Shown here: positions 55,701 to 64,000 of the stretch, one piece after another
Position numbering within the stretch: position 1 is the first letter of the stretch
How the letters are laid out: every line of letters begins with the position of its first letter
Source: Opisthocomus hoazin
Lineage: Eukaryota > Chordata > Aves > Opisthocomiformes > Opisthocomidae
NCBI RefSeq assembly: GCF_030867145.1
Contig: NC_134415.1
Span: forward strand, 75,111,300 to 75,175,299
Length of the DNA stretch: 64,000 bases
Direction: 5' to 3'
Translations under genes and position numbers: made by a program
Notes under the pieces: model-generated
Databases searched by the model: none
Told to the model about the DNA's origin: nothing
Seen by the model: only the letters and a program-made list of their open reading frames with translations

Positions 55701-57925
55701 GCTACCAGACAGGATCTCAGCCACAGTGGCTACCTAAGCATTGGCTGGTGCCTGTTCCCTCCTCAGTGTCGAATGGTTGCACAGCGAGCAAGCTGAAAAC
55801 CAAGACCATCAAGAAACATGACTCTCAGCTGGATCGGTTCTTCATTTCAGTTCTCATACATATAATTTGTGCAGCACAATGCAGGGATCTAAAAAGGAAC
55901 TAAGAATACATACATAACATATTAGGCAATACCACAGATAGCTCATTTGAGGTTTGGCAGAAATTAGAAATCCTGCCCAATAAAATGTCTCTCTTCAGGC
56001 TATGAGGGAAACTCTCACTTTTCTTTGGTACTACTACTTGCTCTGCAGCATTTCACCTGATTGAATGCTTTCCAAGTTAGGAGAAAAAAACATCAACACA
56101 TAAATGGCTTTTCAGAACGTGCTGACTGTTTTCTGTGTCCTTGAGATGTTATGGAAGTTTTTTATACGCCTCCTTGACCTCCAAATGAGCAAGTATTCTC
56201 CCACTGAAACACAACATAACCAAGTTCCACAACAACCCTGCACGTATGGCCAGTTTAAACTGCTAAGTGACTGGTATTAAGCCCGGTTTCTTAAAAACAT
56301 CTTAGGGAATTTCGTGAAAGTCAGGCTATTTGAGTCTTGTATCACATACAAACGACCAGACATGAAACAGCACATTAACGGCAGTGGGTTAAAAGAAAAG
56401 AAAAATCACAAATGCCTATGCTCAGGGAAAGCCTGCACACCTCAGACACTTTTGCACACTTGACCACAACAGATTCCACTTTCTCACGTGGGATGCACTT
56501 TCTAGTTTTCCCTGAAAGAGTACTAGAAGCCAGCTATTACAGACTGTACCTCTAACCTGGCATAAACCTATGGAGTTAATCTAATCTGCATGACATCACT
56601 AGTCAGCCACGAGAAGTGGCTCCAAACAACAGTTCAACGCTGGTCTCCTACAGCCTCACCATTGACAGCAACAGCACGGGGATCTTCATTCAGTACGAAG
56701 CCTTCTCCTCTGGAGAGGACAGAAACAGGACACAGTCCATCTCGTGTATTACTAGCCCTTCTGAGTTAATGGCTTGTCTAGTACCAGAGATCATCTCTCA
56801 ACAGCCGGGTAGAAAGCTTCACCTAAGAGTATCTTGAATGCGGCTAGTTTCATCTCCTCAGCAGGAAAGGACAGGCATGAGGAAGACAGATTTGTTCCAC
56901 AATTACTTCGCAAAATGTTAAACCCAAACTATGAACTTATCTTTAAGACACTCAGTGACGTGGAATCAACCTATCTGCAAGAGCGAGAGTTCAACAGTCT
57001 TACACCTGACACCCAGCAACAAATACAACGACACAGTGGGTATGAAAAAACACCAAAGTTTTCACAAGCACTGGCTCGGACTTAACTCCAACGTCCAGCA
57101 GCACAGGCCCTTATACCAAACGCAGGCCGTGCGGTTTAACTTACAGCGCAGGCAGCACACGGGACATGCAAGTTTATGTTTAATTGCCTTTCCATCCTGC
57201 CTCATCGCACGAGAGAGACTGCACGGAGGCAGGCGGCTGCTCTCCCCTGCGCTCTCCTGGGAGCCCACACGTAGCTCACGAACGAAGCTGGTAAGTGCAG
57301 GCAGCCCGACGCCCTTCTCCACCCCACGCGCTCACGGCTCTCCGACGCCCGCAGCTCCCGCCAGCCCAGGGCTGGCGACAAGGCCCCGGCACGGCCCCAC
57401 CGCGGGGCCCGGACCGGGTCACCCCGGCAGCGCAGCCGGTGAAGGCGCCGCCAACCGCCGGGCCGGCACCCGGCTCGGGGGGACCCCAGGAGGGGCAGGG
57501 TCCGGCCCGCCCGCCCGCCCGCGCTCACCGTCGTGGTCGTAGACGCTGACGTAGGAGATGCCGACGGCCATGCACCACACCACCAGGCTGGCCATGTCGG
57601 CGCAGCTCGGCTCCTCCCCGGCCACCACCAGCCCCAGGTGCACCGGCAGCTTCTGCAGGGCCCGCCCGTCCGCGCGCCACCGCCGCCGGCCCGGCCGCGC
57701 GCCCCCGGGCCGCCGCCGCCGCCCCGCGCGGAAGGCGAAGGCCCCGGCGGCGGGCGCGAGGAGGGCGCACGAGGCGGCGGCGGAGGAGGCGGCGCGGCGC
57801 CAGAGCCACGCGCGGGGCCCGGCGGCGCGGCCGCGCAGGCAGGCGAGCAGCGCGCGCTGCAGGCAGAGCAGAGCGCGCAGCAGGGCGTGCAGCGCGCGCC
57901 ACGCTAGCCCGCCCGCCCCGCTCAT
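40681..57925 (-). CDS. NUS1: NUS1, dehydrodolichyl diphosphate synthase complex subunit (Nogo-B receptor), complete, 5 exons
   Basis: CDS = join of 57529-57925, 48629-48751, 45708-45860, 41490-41589 and 40681-40771 on the minus strand. This is 864 bases including the stop, or 287 residues; human NUS1 is 293. All four introns are GT-AG, and every split codon joins into a residue expected for the family. NUS1 pairs with DHDDS at the ER membrane to form the cis-prenyltransferase that makes the dolichol precursor for N-glycosylation; it also binds Nogo-B and has been linked to NPC2. Residues about 9-66 are hydrophobic/Arg-rich (membrane anchor). The cis-prenyltransferase-like fold runs from about residue 83 ([18 protein letters not shown]) to the end. 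The conserved blocks [53 protein letters not shown] and [15 protein letters not shown] are intact. The C-terminus ACEQRWGK keeps the RxG motif needed for complex activity, with Trp as the middle residue where human has Leu. The start ATG was chosen by alignment to the human N-terminus; no in-frame ATG lies in the 150 bases upstream. Confidence 0.97.
40772..41489 (-). other. NUS1: NUS1 intron 4
   Basis: A 718-base intron with GT-AG borders and nothing recognised inside. Confidence 0.9.
41490..41589 (-). CDS. NUS1: NUS1 exon 4
   Basis: This is a 100-base exon encoding residues 226-257: [20 protein letters not shown], then [12 protein letters not shown]. The acceptor is TTCTTACAG|GTACAAATGG and the donor GAGATCAT|GTGAGT. 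Confidence 0.95.
41590..45707 (-). other. NUS1: NUS1 intron 3
   Basis: A 4.1 kb intron with no recognised repeat apart from short A-runs (near 42160, 42890, 43658 and 44900). Confidence 0.9.
45708..45860 (-). CDS. NUS1: NUS1 exon 3
   Basis: It encodes residues 175-224, including [20 protein letters not shown]. The acceptor is CTTTCAG|TTTTAAATTG and the donor TTATGTA|GTAAGTATG. Reading through the donor would give a false extension, so the exon end was fixed by the donor and by the phase of exon 4. Confidence 0.96.
47465..47777 (+). mobile_element. CR1 tail interrupted by a second CR1 (host element)
   Basis: The outer element is in two pieces: 47465-47504 (GAGCAACCTGGTCTAGTGGAAGGTGTCCC) and 47698-47777 (GCCCATAGCACAGGGGTGGGAACTAGATAATC... 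ending ATTCTCATTCTATGATTCTA). Joined, they restore a normal CR1 3' end. It lies in NUS1 intron 2, antisense to the gene. Confidence 0.8.
47505..47697 (+). mobile_element. CR1 nested inside an older CR1
   Basis: The inserted fragment runs AGGATGAGGAAGAA...GTTGTGGAATCTCCTTCTCTGG...GGGGTTGGACTAGATGATCC...ACCATTCTGTGCCTGTCT. GTGTCCC occurs at both ends (47498-47504 and 47691-47697), which looks like a 7-base target-site duplication. About 27 bases are missing after AGGAAGAA compared with the other copies. Confidence 0.75.
48629..48751 (-). CDS. NUS1: NUS1 exon 2
   Basis: It encodes [20 protein letters not shown] and following, residues 134-173, with split codons at both ends (Gly133 and Val174). 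The acceptor is TTTAAAG|GTATTTTC and the donor GATCAAG|GTAAGA. The sequence is nearly identical to the vertebrate family in this part. Confidence 0.96.
48752..57528 (-). other. NUS1: NUS1 intron 1
   Basis: An 8.8 kb intron, AT-rich apart from its first few hundred bases, which are still in the CpG island. It contains one CR1 copy at 53983-54255. No other coding exon was recognised inside it. Confidence 0.9.
53983..54255 (-). mobile_element. CR1 LINE 3' fragment in NUS1 intron 1
   Basis: On the plus strand it starts ATCACAGAATCACAGAATAG then GGTTGGAAGGGACCTCTGTG, and ends CTGTCACTGGGCA: a CR1 tail in the same orientation as NUS1. It shares diagnostic changes (GACGGTATGACCCACAGAGG) with the 33.3 kb copy. 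Confidence 0.95.
57529..57925 (-). CDS. NUS1: NUS1 exon 1 (coding part)
   Basis: It encodes residues 1-132 plus the first base of Gly133. The donor reads ACGACG|GTGAGC on the minus strand. The exon is extremely GC-rich (Ala/Arg/Leu-rich N-terminus) and lies inside the CpG island. The start context is weak: C at -3 and A at +4. Confidence 0.95.
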
Positions 57926-58010
57926 CGGGGGCGCGCGGCGCGGGGCAGGGAGAGGAGCGCGCGGGGCCGCGGCGCGGGGCCGGCGGGGGGGGAAGGGGGT
58001 CGGGGGTGTC

Positions 58011-58052
58011 TCAGCCTCGGCGCGCCGCCCGCCTCGCCGCCGCCGCCGCCAT
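58011..58052 (-). other. Upstream ORF (13 codons) in the NUS1 leader
   Basis: ATG at 58052-58050 on the minus strand opens a frame reading [13 protein letters not shown] and then TGA, ending 85 bases before the NUS1 ATG and out of frame with it. Its context is strong (G at -3, G at +4), while the main ATG is weak. The ATGGCGGCGG core also resembles a YY1 site, which often sits at the start of transcription. It is a true uORF only if transcription begins upstream of 58052. Confidence 0.4.
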
Positions 58053-58185
58053 CCCCTCACGGAGTCCGCACCCACCGCCCAGCAACCGCCGCCAGCGCGG
58101 CCATACTTCCTGCCGCCCCGCCTGACCTTTCACCTCTCACCCCGCCATACGCGAGGCGCCCGTTGGCCGCCTGGCGGGCCGTCGT

Positions 58186-58194
58186 CACTTCCGG
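58186..58194 (+). promoter_or_regulatory. ETS-type site in NUS1 promoter
   Basis: CACTTCCGG, the core bound by GABPA/ELK-type ETS factors and typical of housekeeping CpG-island promoters. It lies about 260 bases upstream of the NUS1 ATG. Confidence 0.4.
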
Positions 58195-58208
58195 CCGCGG
58201 GGAGCGAA

Positions 58209-58216
58209 TGACGTGG
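58209..58216 (+). promoter_or_regulatory. UPRE-like TGACGTGG site in NUS1 promoter
   Basis: TGACGTGG is the consensus unfolded-protein-response element bound by XBP1/ATF6-family bZIP factors, and also overlaps a half CRE. It lies about 285 bases upstream of the NUS1 ATG. No CCAAT box sits at ERSE spacing, so it is not an ERSE. Function is inferred. Confidence 0.35.
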
Positions 58217-59080
58217 CCCTGAGAGCGGGGACGGGGCGGGACGAGGAGGGGAGGGGTGGCCGGGAATGGCCCGGGGCGGGGCGGGGGGAGAGCCCCGCCC
58301 CGGACGTGGGAGGGGTCTCGGGGAGGGAGCCCGCGCCCCCTGGCGGCCGTTGCTGGCGGCGACCCGGCGTGTTGCCGGGGGCGGGAAGCGCGGTCCGGCG
58401 GGTAGCGAGCCGCTCGCCAGGCTCTGCGTGGCTTCGCGGGCCGCTCCCGGGGCTGATCGCCGGGCCCTTCCCCGTGCCTCGTTGGCGCCGGCGGCTGAAG
58501 CGGGGGGCGGCGGGGCCTGGCGGGCGGCCGTGCCTTCCGCAGGCCCTGCGGCTCCCCGGTGTTCGCTGCCCGTGCCTGGGCGGGGGGCGGCCCGCAGATC
58601 CCAGGGGAAAGGCCGCGCCCGGGCCGGGGAGCCGGCCGTGCGCCGCCGGGCGGGCTGGGGGGGCGCGGGGGAGGGGGCTGAAGCGCCCGGTGGGACGGGC
58701 CCGCCGGTGTGCGACCGAACGGGGGGCTCCGCATCGCGGAAACAATTTCTCTTGCTCAGGAAACAGCCGCTCCCCGGGCTCCTGGCGCAGAGCGGCATCA
58801 GCCGGCGAGGAGAAAACCGCAGCCAAGCTGCCAGGAAGGCTCGTGCGGCCCCGTAAATGCCCAGATCTCCTAAATGGCACAGATCTGGGTGGCCGGTGGT
58901 GCGTTGAGAAGCCGGAGCGTGACGCGAGCTGGCGTCTTCCAGCTGCGTGGCGCAACGCGGTGGGTGCCGGAGGAAGCCAGGCCTCCCGGCCTCTCCGCAC
59001 GGGCGGCTGCGGCCGACACCGGGCAGAGCAGCCACCCGGGGCGTGAGCGGCGGCTCGGTCGCCGAGCGCCGGCAGGAGAG

Positions 59081-60257
59081 GAAGAATAATGGCAACGGTC
59101 TGCGCTGAAAAGTGATCTGCTGGTGTTGTTACTTCTCAGTCACCAGCTGAGATCTGCGAACTGCCAGGAAGCCCCGTAGATCGCTGTTTGTAAGGCACTG
59201 CTTTCAGTGGTCTCGGTAACCTGATTTTGTTTGGCTTTCAAGCACTTTGGGAACCGCTTGGTGAAATTTGTAGATACGTCAGGGTCGATGCGTATGCCAT
59301 CAAGTCCTTTCTTTTTTTTATCGCGTGCAAAAGTCTGGAAGGTTCCTGGCAGTGAAGGGGGGCACTGGCAGTGTGCACTCCCACGCAGAGTACCCCTAAC
59401 CCACAAGGACACACACAGCATCTGCAGCGACATTGTAGTCAGTTTGCCATTCAGCTGCCAACATAAACTCTACTAAAAACTTCGCCTCGCTTCACCTTAC
59501 CCTGATATTTGACAGAGGCAGAGATCTGTTGCCTGCAAATCTCCCTTCTTCTGTTCAAGACAATAGCACCCGGTCAAACCGACCCCAGTGTTTTTATTCC
59601 TCACTATTAGTTAACTTTGGAACTAGTATTAAATCTCATTAACCAGGACACCGACTCTTCTGTTTGTTGCGTTTTCTGTGATGAAGATGGGCCTTCTGTC
59701 TTTGGCCTTGAGCTCAGCCAATTTAGTCTAATGTCATTTAAAATAGTCTAAAACAAATGAGGCAAATATTTCAGGAAAACTGAAATTCATTTCTCAAAAG
59801 CAAGAAGCTCTGAACAATCCTGGGAAGTTGCCCACATCAGTGTAACTCACCATCTCGAACTGCAGACCTGTGAGTTTAAATGTGTTGAACGCCAGACTCC
59901 TAGGAACGGTATCTTGTGGTATTGCAGGATTTTATTTATGGGGTTTTTATGCAACTATAAGAACACTCTACTATGAAAAGGTCCATACAGAGTTACAGGC
60001 TGCTTTTCTAAGAGACAGTAATTGTATTCGTACTTCTCTCAAACTACATAGTACTAATGGCATGGAAAAACTATTTTTTTTACGATTTTCAGTTTAAAAT
60101 GGCATCCTTTCTATAGCCCTTCTGTCACCAGCTATTAACTCTTAGAGTACAAATTAAAAAGTCAATGGCAGACCAGCAGGCTGGTGGTCAGTAGTGATGC
60201 CGGCCATAGAGGACAGTTCTGGACAGCTTTAAGGTTCACCACAGATCAACTGTGGGG
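59081..60257. other. NUS1-NEPN intergenic DNA and NEPN 3' UTR
   Basis: It runs from the edge of the CpG island to the NEPN-like stop. No repeat or coding exon was recognised. The right-hand few hundred bases should be 3' UTR of the NEPN-like transcript. Confidence 0.5.
59931..59936 (-). terminator. Candidate polyadenylation signal for the NEPN-like gene
   Basis: AATAAA on the minus strand, about 320 bases past the stop. A second AATAAA at 59593-59598 has a more GT-rich downstream stretch. I cannot decide which is used. Confidence 0.35.
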
Positions 60258-60705
60258 TTAATCTAATTCATAATCGTAGTAATCATCATCTGTGCTTACG
60301 CCAATGCTGGAGGCCTCATTTGGTTTCATTTTCTTTCTGTCCTCTTTGCCTCTTTCTACAGAAGACAGATTATCTTCACACTGCTGCAGAATCTTTTTGG
60401 AAGACATCCAGCTTTCTCCTCGGCTTTCTGCTGGTGCCGCGCACTGCCCTCCCCTGACATCCGTTCCTTTGGCCACCAGCGCTCTTCTGGTTCTGAGAAG
60501 GTCACAGGTGCAGTTCCAAGGGTTTCCATCTAAATACAGATGACGGAGACGAGGTAAATACTCCAAGACTTTGCGATCCAAGGCAGATATCTTGTTGTTC
60601 CTTAAATTTAGAACCTGAAGCTGTTTCAAGTCCTTCAGCTCGTGTTCTCCAACATCCTCTATGTCATTTCCCTTCAGATCCAATCTAGCAAGGGTGTCTG
60701 GAAGT
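60258..60705 (-). CDS. NEPN: Last coding exon of a secreted LRR protein, probably nephrocan
   Basis: The exon encodes 148 residues plus a TAA stop and begins after a clear acceptor (TTTTTATTCAG|ACTTCC), so it is the 3' end of a spliced gene. It carries leucine-rich repeats (LARLDLKGNDIEDV, LQVLNLRNNKISAL, LRHLYLDGN), then an LRRCT cap starting NPWNCTCDLL with Cys residues further on (GGQC, LQQC). A Lys/Arg-rich linker follows, and the protein ends in an acidic, Tyr-rich tail, DDDYYDYELD. NCT in the cap is an N-glycosylation sequon; the tail Tyr residues are candidates for sulfation. Nephrocan is a small leucine-rich secreted protein with an acidic C-terminus whose gene neighbours Nus1 in mouse, and orientation and position fit here. 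The exons for the signal peptide and most LRRs are not in the window and should lie beyond 64000. Another extracellular LRR protein is the alternative. Confidence 0.78.
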
Positions 60706-63700
60706 CTGAATAAAAATTAAACAACACAAAGGTGTTATGTTCGTCATATTGATTCTGCTTTTGTAAAGGGTATTTGGTGGTGGGTATTTGCCGAGGCACA
60801 TATGACATATTAAGTTAAAACTATCACAAACAAAAATAAAATGTTCTGCTAAAAAAATGTGGTCCTGAAATGTTCATGTCTTTTTTTTTAAGTTATAGGA
60901 ATACTGTCTATGAACACTTGAACTATTTTCCCAAATTATTGCAGTTCTGACCTGTACTGACTGTGTTCGTGCAACTGGACTAAACAGCAATTTTAGTCCT
61001 ACTGTACTATGAAGAATGTTGCATGTCCAATTGAATGCTAAGCTTAAAAATGCGTTTTGCACTCTTTAATGCCATAAGTATTCCAATGACTAAATTATAG
61101 CAGCACGAAAGAACAAAAGTTTAGAGGAGCATAGCAACACCGTTCCTTCAAATACTTCTAGATATCATTTGTTTAAAAAGATATTTTAGTTCATAAAGAC
61201 CTAGAATTTTTCTTCCATTTTGTCCTCCTGCTCCCATCAGATTCAAAAGTTAATCGTCACAGTAGTAGTCCATCTGATGATACACTGTTTAATAAATCAG
61301 CAATGGGGGAACATAGAAGTGCTTTTTAAATTATTTTTTTTTAATAATACTTTAGAGAATGAGAACTGGTTACATTTAAAAGAAAAAAAATCCAATAATC
61401 TCTGGTCAGTATCATTCTTATTTTCATACATCTTACAAAATTGTGTGACACAACTTTTATTTCAAAAGTATTGCTCATTTATGATCTTCAGATTTCCTCC
61501 TTCTCGTTAGTGACGAGTGCTTAACAGAAAAGCCAGTTAATTTGCATGGAATTTTTTAAATAAAATTAACTTGAAAGTACCTTAAAAATCATTTTATTAT
61601 AATAGTATGCAAGGTGATGAGATTTAGAGTGATGGTTAGAGATTTTAAGGAAACTTTTTCACTGTAACTCTCCTTATAGTAAGGGAAATTATAAATACTA
61701 CTACAAGAACTATTTAGAAAAGAACAGTTGTATACCACAACCCGTGAAGGCTGATGTGATAGTTCATCTCAATGCAATGGTATGAGATACCTTTGACAAT
61801 TACTAAGCAGGTACATTGTGATCCTCACCAGCTATTTTTTATGAAGCTGAGTTTGACCTTTTAGGCTGAAAACTGGTTGCCACATTTGCGTAAATCTCAC
61901 AACTTCAGTGGGACTATTTCAAGAGCAGGGCAGTTCTGTGTTGCGCTGTGTTTCCTGAGGGAGATGAGAATTTTACGTGTTGATGTGATGCGTGACTCCA
62001 CAAAATTTGATCTTACCAAATGCTTGTGACAGCAATAAATCTGTTTTGAAACCTAACCACAGCCGATGATTACAGTTGCCCAATATGACACTGTGATGTC
62101 AGAAGGGTGCTCTCGGGTAAAACCTTCGTGCCACTGATGTCAAAGGCAGTAGGACATCACATGAGATTTTTATCCAGACCAGTGAGCGTCTAAAGCCTGA
62201 CCAGCGAGTCCCTAAACCTGCAAAGAGTCTTACTGTGCTACTGTTAGGCTTAGGTTTTACAGCTGTGTTGTTTGACTTTGGGCTGCGCTGATCTTGAGAA
62301 AGTAACGACATGGGAGTACCTGATGAGTGATCTTGCTGCTGACAGAGAAGCCGTGCACACTGGGAAGCGGGCCATGGCAGCCATACTGTGACACAGCCGC
62401 CCCAGGGACTGTCATCAGAGTCTTCCCTGCATTCTCACCACTCCCTGCAAGATTTGATGGAGTGTGGGCTCTTCTGTATGAGTCCTGAAAATACTCGGAC
62501 TCATTGTGGATTATTTCTTCTCAGAAAAAAGCAAAAGAAGTTTTCATTCTTCTCATTCCTGCTGAATAACTGGTAAGACCCATTAACAGTGGCACATTAA
62601 CGATATTTTTTAACCTTTGACACCAGTGGCTGAGTTCTCAGATAACTGTCAGAAGTAATACTTTTAGTTCTGTATATCCATGCATACCTGGTGATCAGCA
62701 GACAAATTAAGTACATAGATTTTACATCTTCTAATTTTTTCCCCTCTTCTATGTTTACAGCCTCCCCTTGATATCTCTGTTCATTGCTGAATTGAAAATA
62801 AAAGTCCCCAATATCTCCTTAAAAGCTGTACTGTTTAAAGGCAAATAGAGAACTCCTTCGTGTTAATTCTCTTGACTACGGAGGTTGTAAAATAAGATGG
62901 ATTGGACAATACTAAAGTAACTCAAAAGCATTAAACATTGCTGTCAAGCTAGACTGAAATAAAATATTTATACACCACTAAATCACTTCCTGATTATAAA
63001 GCTGCTGCCAAATAGATTCAAATGCTAAAGGACCTGATGCTAAGCAAATTGAAATTTTACTGCGTTATTTATTTGGGCTAGTTAAACCTGTCCACAACCC
63101 ATAAAAATAAAATTTAATAGTGCAGTTGTGTTAAAGAAGTTGATGTTAATGGAATTACGTTGCTATTTTTATGCCATCTTATTGCGCACCTATTTGAAAT
63201 AACAAAATTGACACTTTATATCAGACCAGCCTGCATTTGGCTTAACACACCATCTCTGATAATGGCCAGGACCAACATTCGGATGAACACAAGGGAACCT
63301 GTAAGCAGGGCATTAATGGACACAGTGTGCCCAAGAAATGTTTCTTCTGTGCTCCTTTGACTGGAATTTTGCTTATGGCCTGAAGCCGGAGAGCTTAAGC
63401 GCATTCTAAATGCTTTGTAATGTGTGAATTTAGTGCAGTTGGGAACACTAATATCCACTGGAAAAGCACATTCTTTTTGACCAGACTGAGCTCTTGAAAT
63501 CTTAATATTTTAACAATAATAAACTCTGTGTGGGTTGGTAGAAACATCAGCTTTAAAATTGCTGTCTTTGCTTTTTATTGATCGCTCTATTAATTTTGTG
63601 TTATGGGAGAAGATAAATCTAAGCAGCAGTATAACTTCTCTGTAATCATTCTGTTATATTCTCCTAGCAGGTTCCTCTTATTTGTGTGCTAATTAAACAA

Positions 63701-64000
63701 AGTAGTCTCACTGGCAGGGAGAGACGTGAAATGAGCAGATTCACTGGGGGCCACAGATCTAATGAAAACAGCTCTACTTCTATGCTGAGACTGCTAACGA
63801 GTGCTAATTAGTTCCAGTTATGGCAGTGGGCTTATGGCAGTGGGTTTATGGCATGGATAGACTTCTACCATCACCGGGTCTGAATGGAAGTTTTTTTCCA
63901 GTTGGGCCCTCATTCTCATAACATAAGGAAGGAGAGGGGACACCTGGGAACCAGCTGTCCTCAGATTCACTTGCCTCAGCGGAATAGAAACGAGGAGATT
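60706..64000 (-). other. Intron of the NEPN-like gene (upstream of its last exon)
   Basis: AT-rich DNA with no recognisable LRR-coding exon on the minus strand, so the preceding exon must lie past 64000. A 14-base unit (TTATGGCAGTGGGC/T) is repeated about 2.6 times at 63818-63853. The 63480-63820 part is rich in TAATTA/TTAATT-type motifs but has no gene. Confidence 0.55.

Larger units (their letters stand above)
57230..59080. promoter_or_regulatory. NUS1: CpG island over the NUS1 promoter and exon 1
   Basis: A continuous stretch of very high GC with dense CpG, rich in GC boxes (for example GGGGCGGGGCGGGG near 58274). The flanking DNA on both sides is ordinary AT-rich sequence. NUS1 transcription should start near 58.0-58.2 kb and read leftward. 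The rightward half, 58.2-59.1 kb, has long shadow ORFs on both strands that I do not take as genes; a divergent non-coding transcript is possible. Confidence 0.85.

Noticed and set aside
57926-58075. Possible 50-residue in-frame N-terminal extension of NUS1
   Set aside because: The frame is open, but its first codon is GTG and no in-frame ATG exists. The ATG at 57925 matches the family start.
58130-59095. 321-codon (minus) and 277-codon (plus) ORFs upstream of NUS1
   Set aside because: They lie in the CpG island, where stop codons are rare. The products are Arg/Pro/Ala-rich in every frame and match nothing I know.

Overview
The window is nuclear DNA from a vertebrate, almost certainly a bird. 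Its interspersed repeats are nearly all CR1 LINE fragments. They are truncated at the 5' end and finish in the typical CR1 3' end: a GGTTGGACTAGATGACC-like block followed by short ATTCTGTG / ATTCTATGA repeats. Genes are sparse, introns have GT-AG borders, and the one complete gene starts in a strong CpG island. No bacterial-type operons, CRISPR arrays, rRNA or tRNA genes were seen. Most open frames in the window are chance ORFs.

Layout. Positions 1-38 kb are gene-poor, AT-rich intergenic DNA with CR1 copies (about 1.08-1.70, 2.89-3.31, 22.16-22.45, 33.28-33.61 and 37.19-37.85 kb). It also holds two short stretches resembling older amniote repeats, a 21-base G run, a few GC-rich islands (about 23.9-24.5, 30.9-31.3, 35.5-35.8 and 36.95-37.1 kb) and one coding-like relic (4.1-4.55 kb). 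By synteny remembered from mammals this should be the NUS1-SLC35F1 interval, but I found no SLC35F1 exon.

Positions 40.5-58.1 kb hold the complete five-exon NUS1 gene (Nogo-B receptor, the non-catalytic subunit of dehydrodolichyl diphosphate synthase) on the minus strand. All splice junctions resolve at the base level, giving a 287-residue protein that ends in the RxG motif. A CpG island of about 1.8 kb (57.2-59.1 kb) covers its promoter, its 5' UTR (with a 13-codon upstream ORF in strong start context) and exon 1.

Upstream of NUS1, also on the minus strand, lies the last coding exon (60258-60705) of a secreted leucine-rich-repeat protein. Domain content and position next to NUS1 point to nephrocan (NEPN), with its 5' exons beyond 64 kb. 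The two genes have unrelated roles: NUS1 acts in dolichol and glycosylation lipid synthesis at the ER, and NEPN is an extracellular LRR protein. They are neighbours, not a functional cassette.

I did not find a new biological system. The points most worth following up are the NUS1 5' region (uORF plus UPRE-like site), the apparently intact NEPN terminal exon, a nested CR1 with a visible target duplication, and the unidentified coding-like block at 4.1-4.55 kb.
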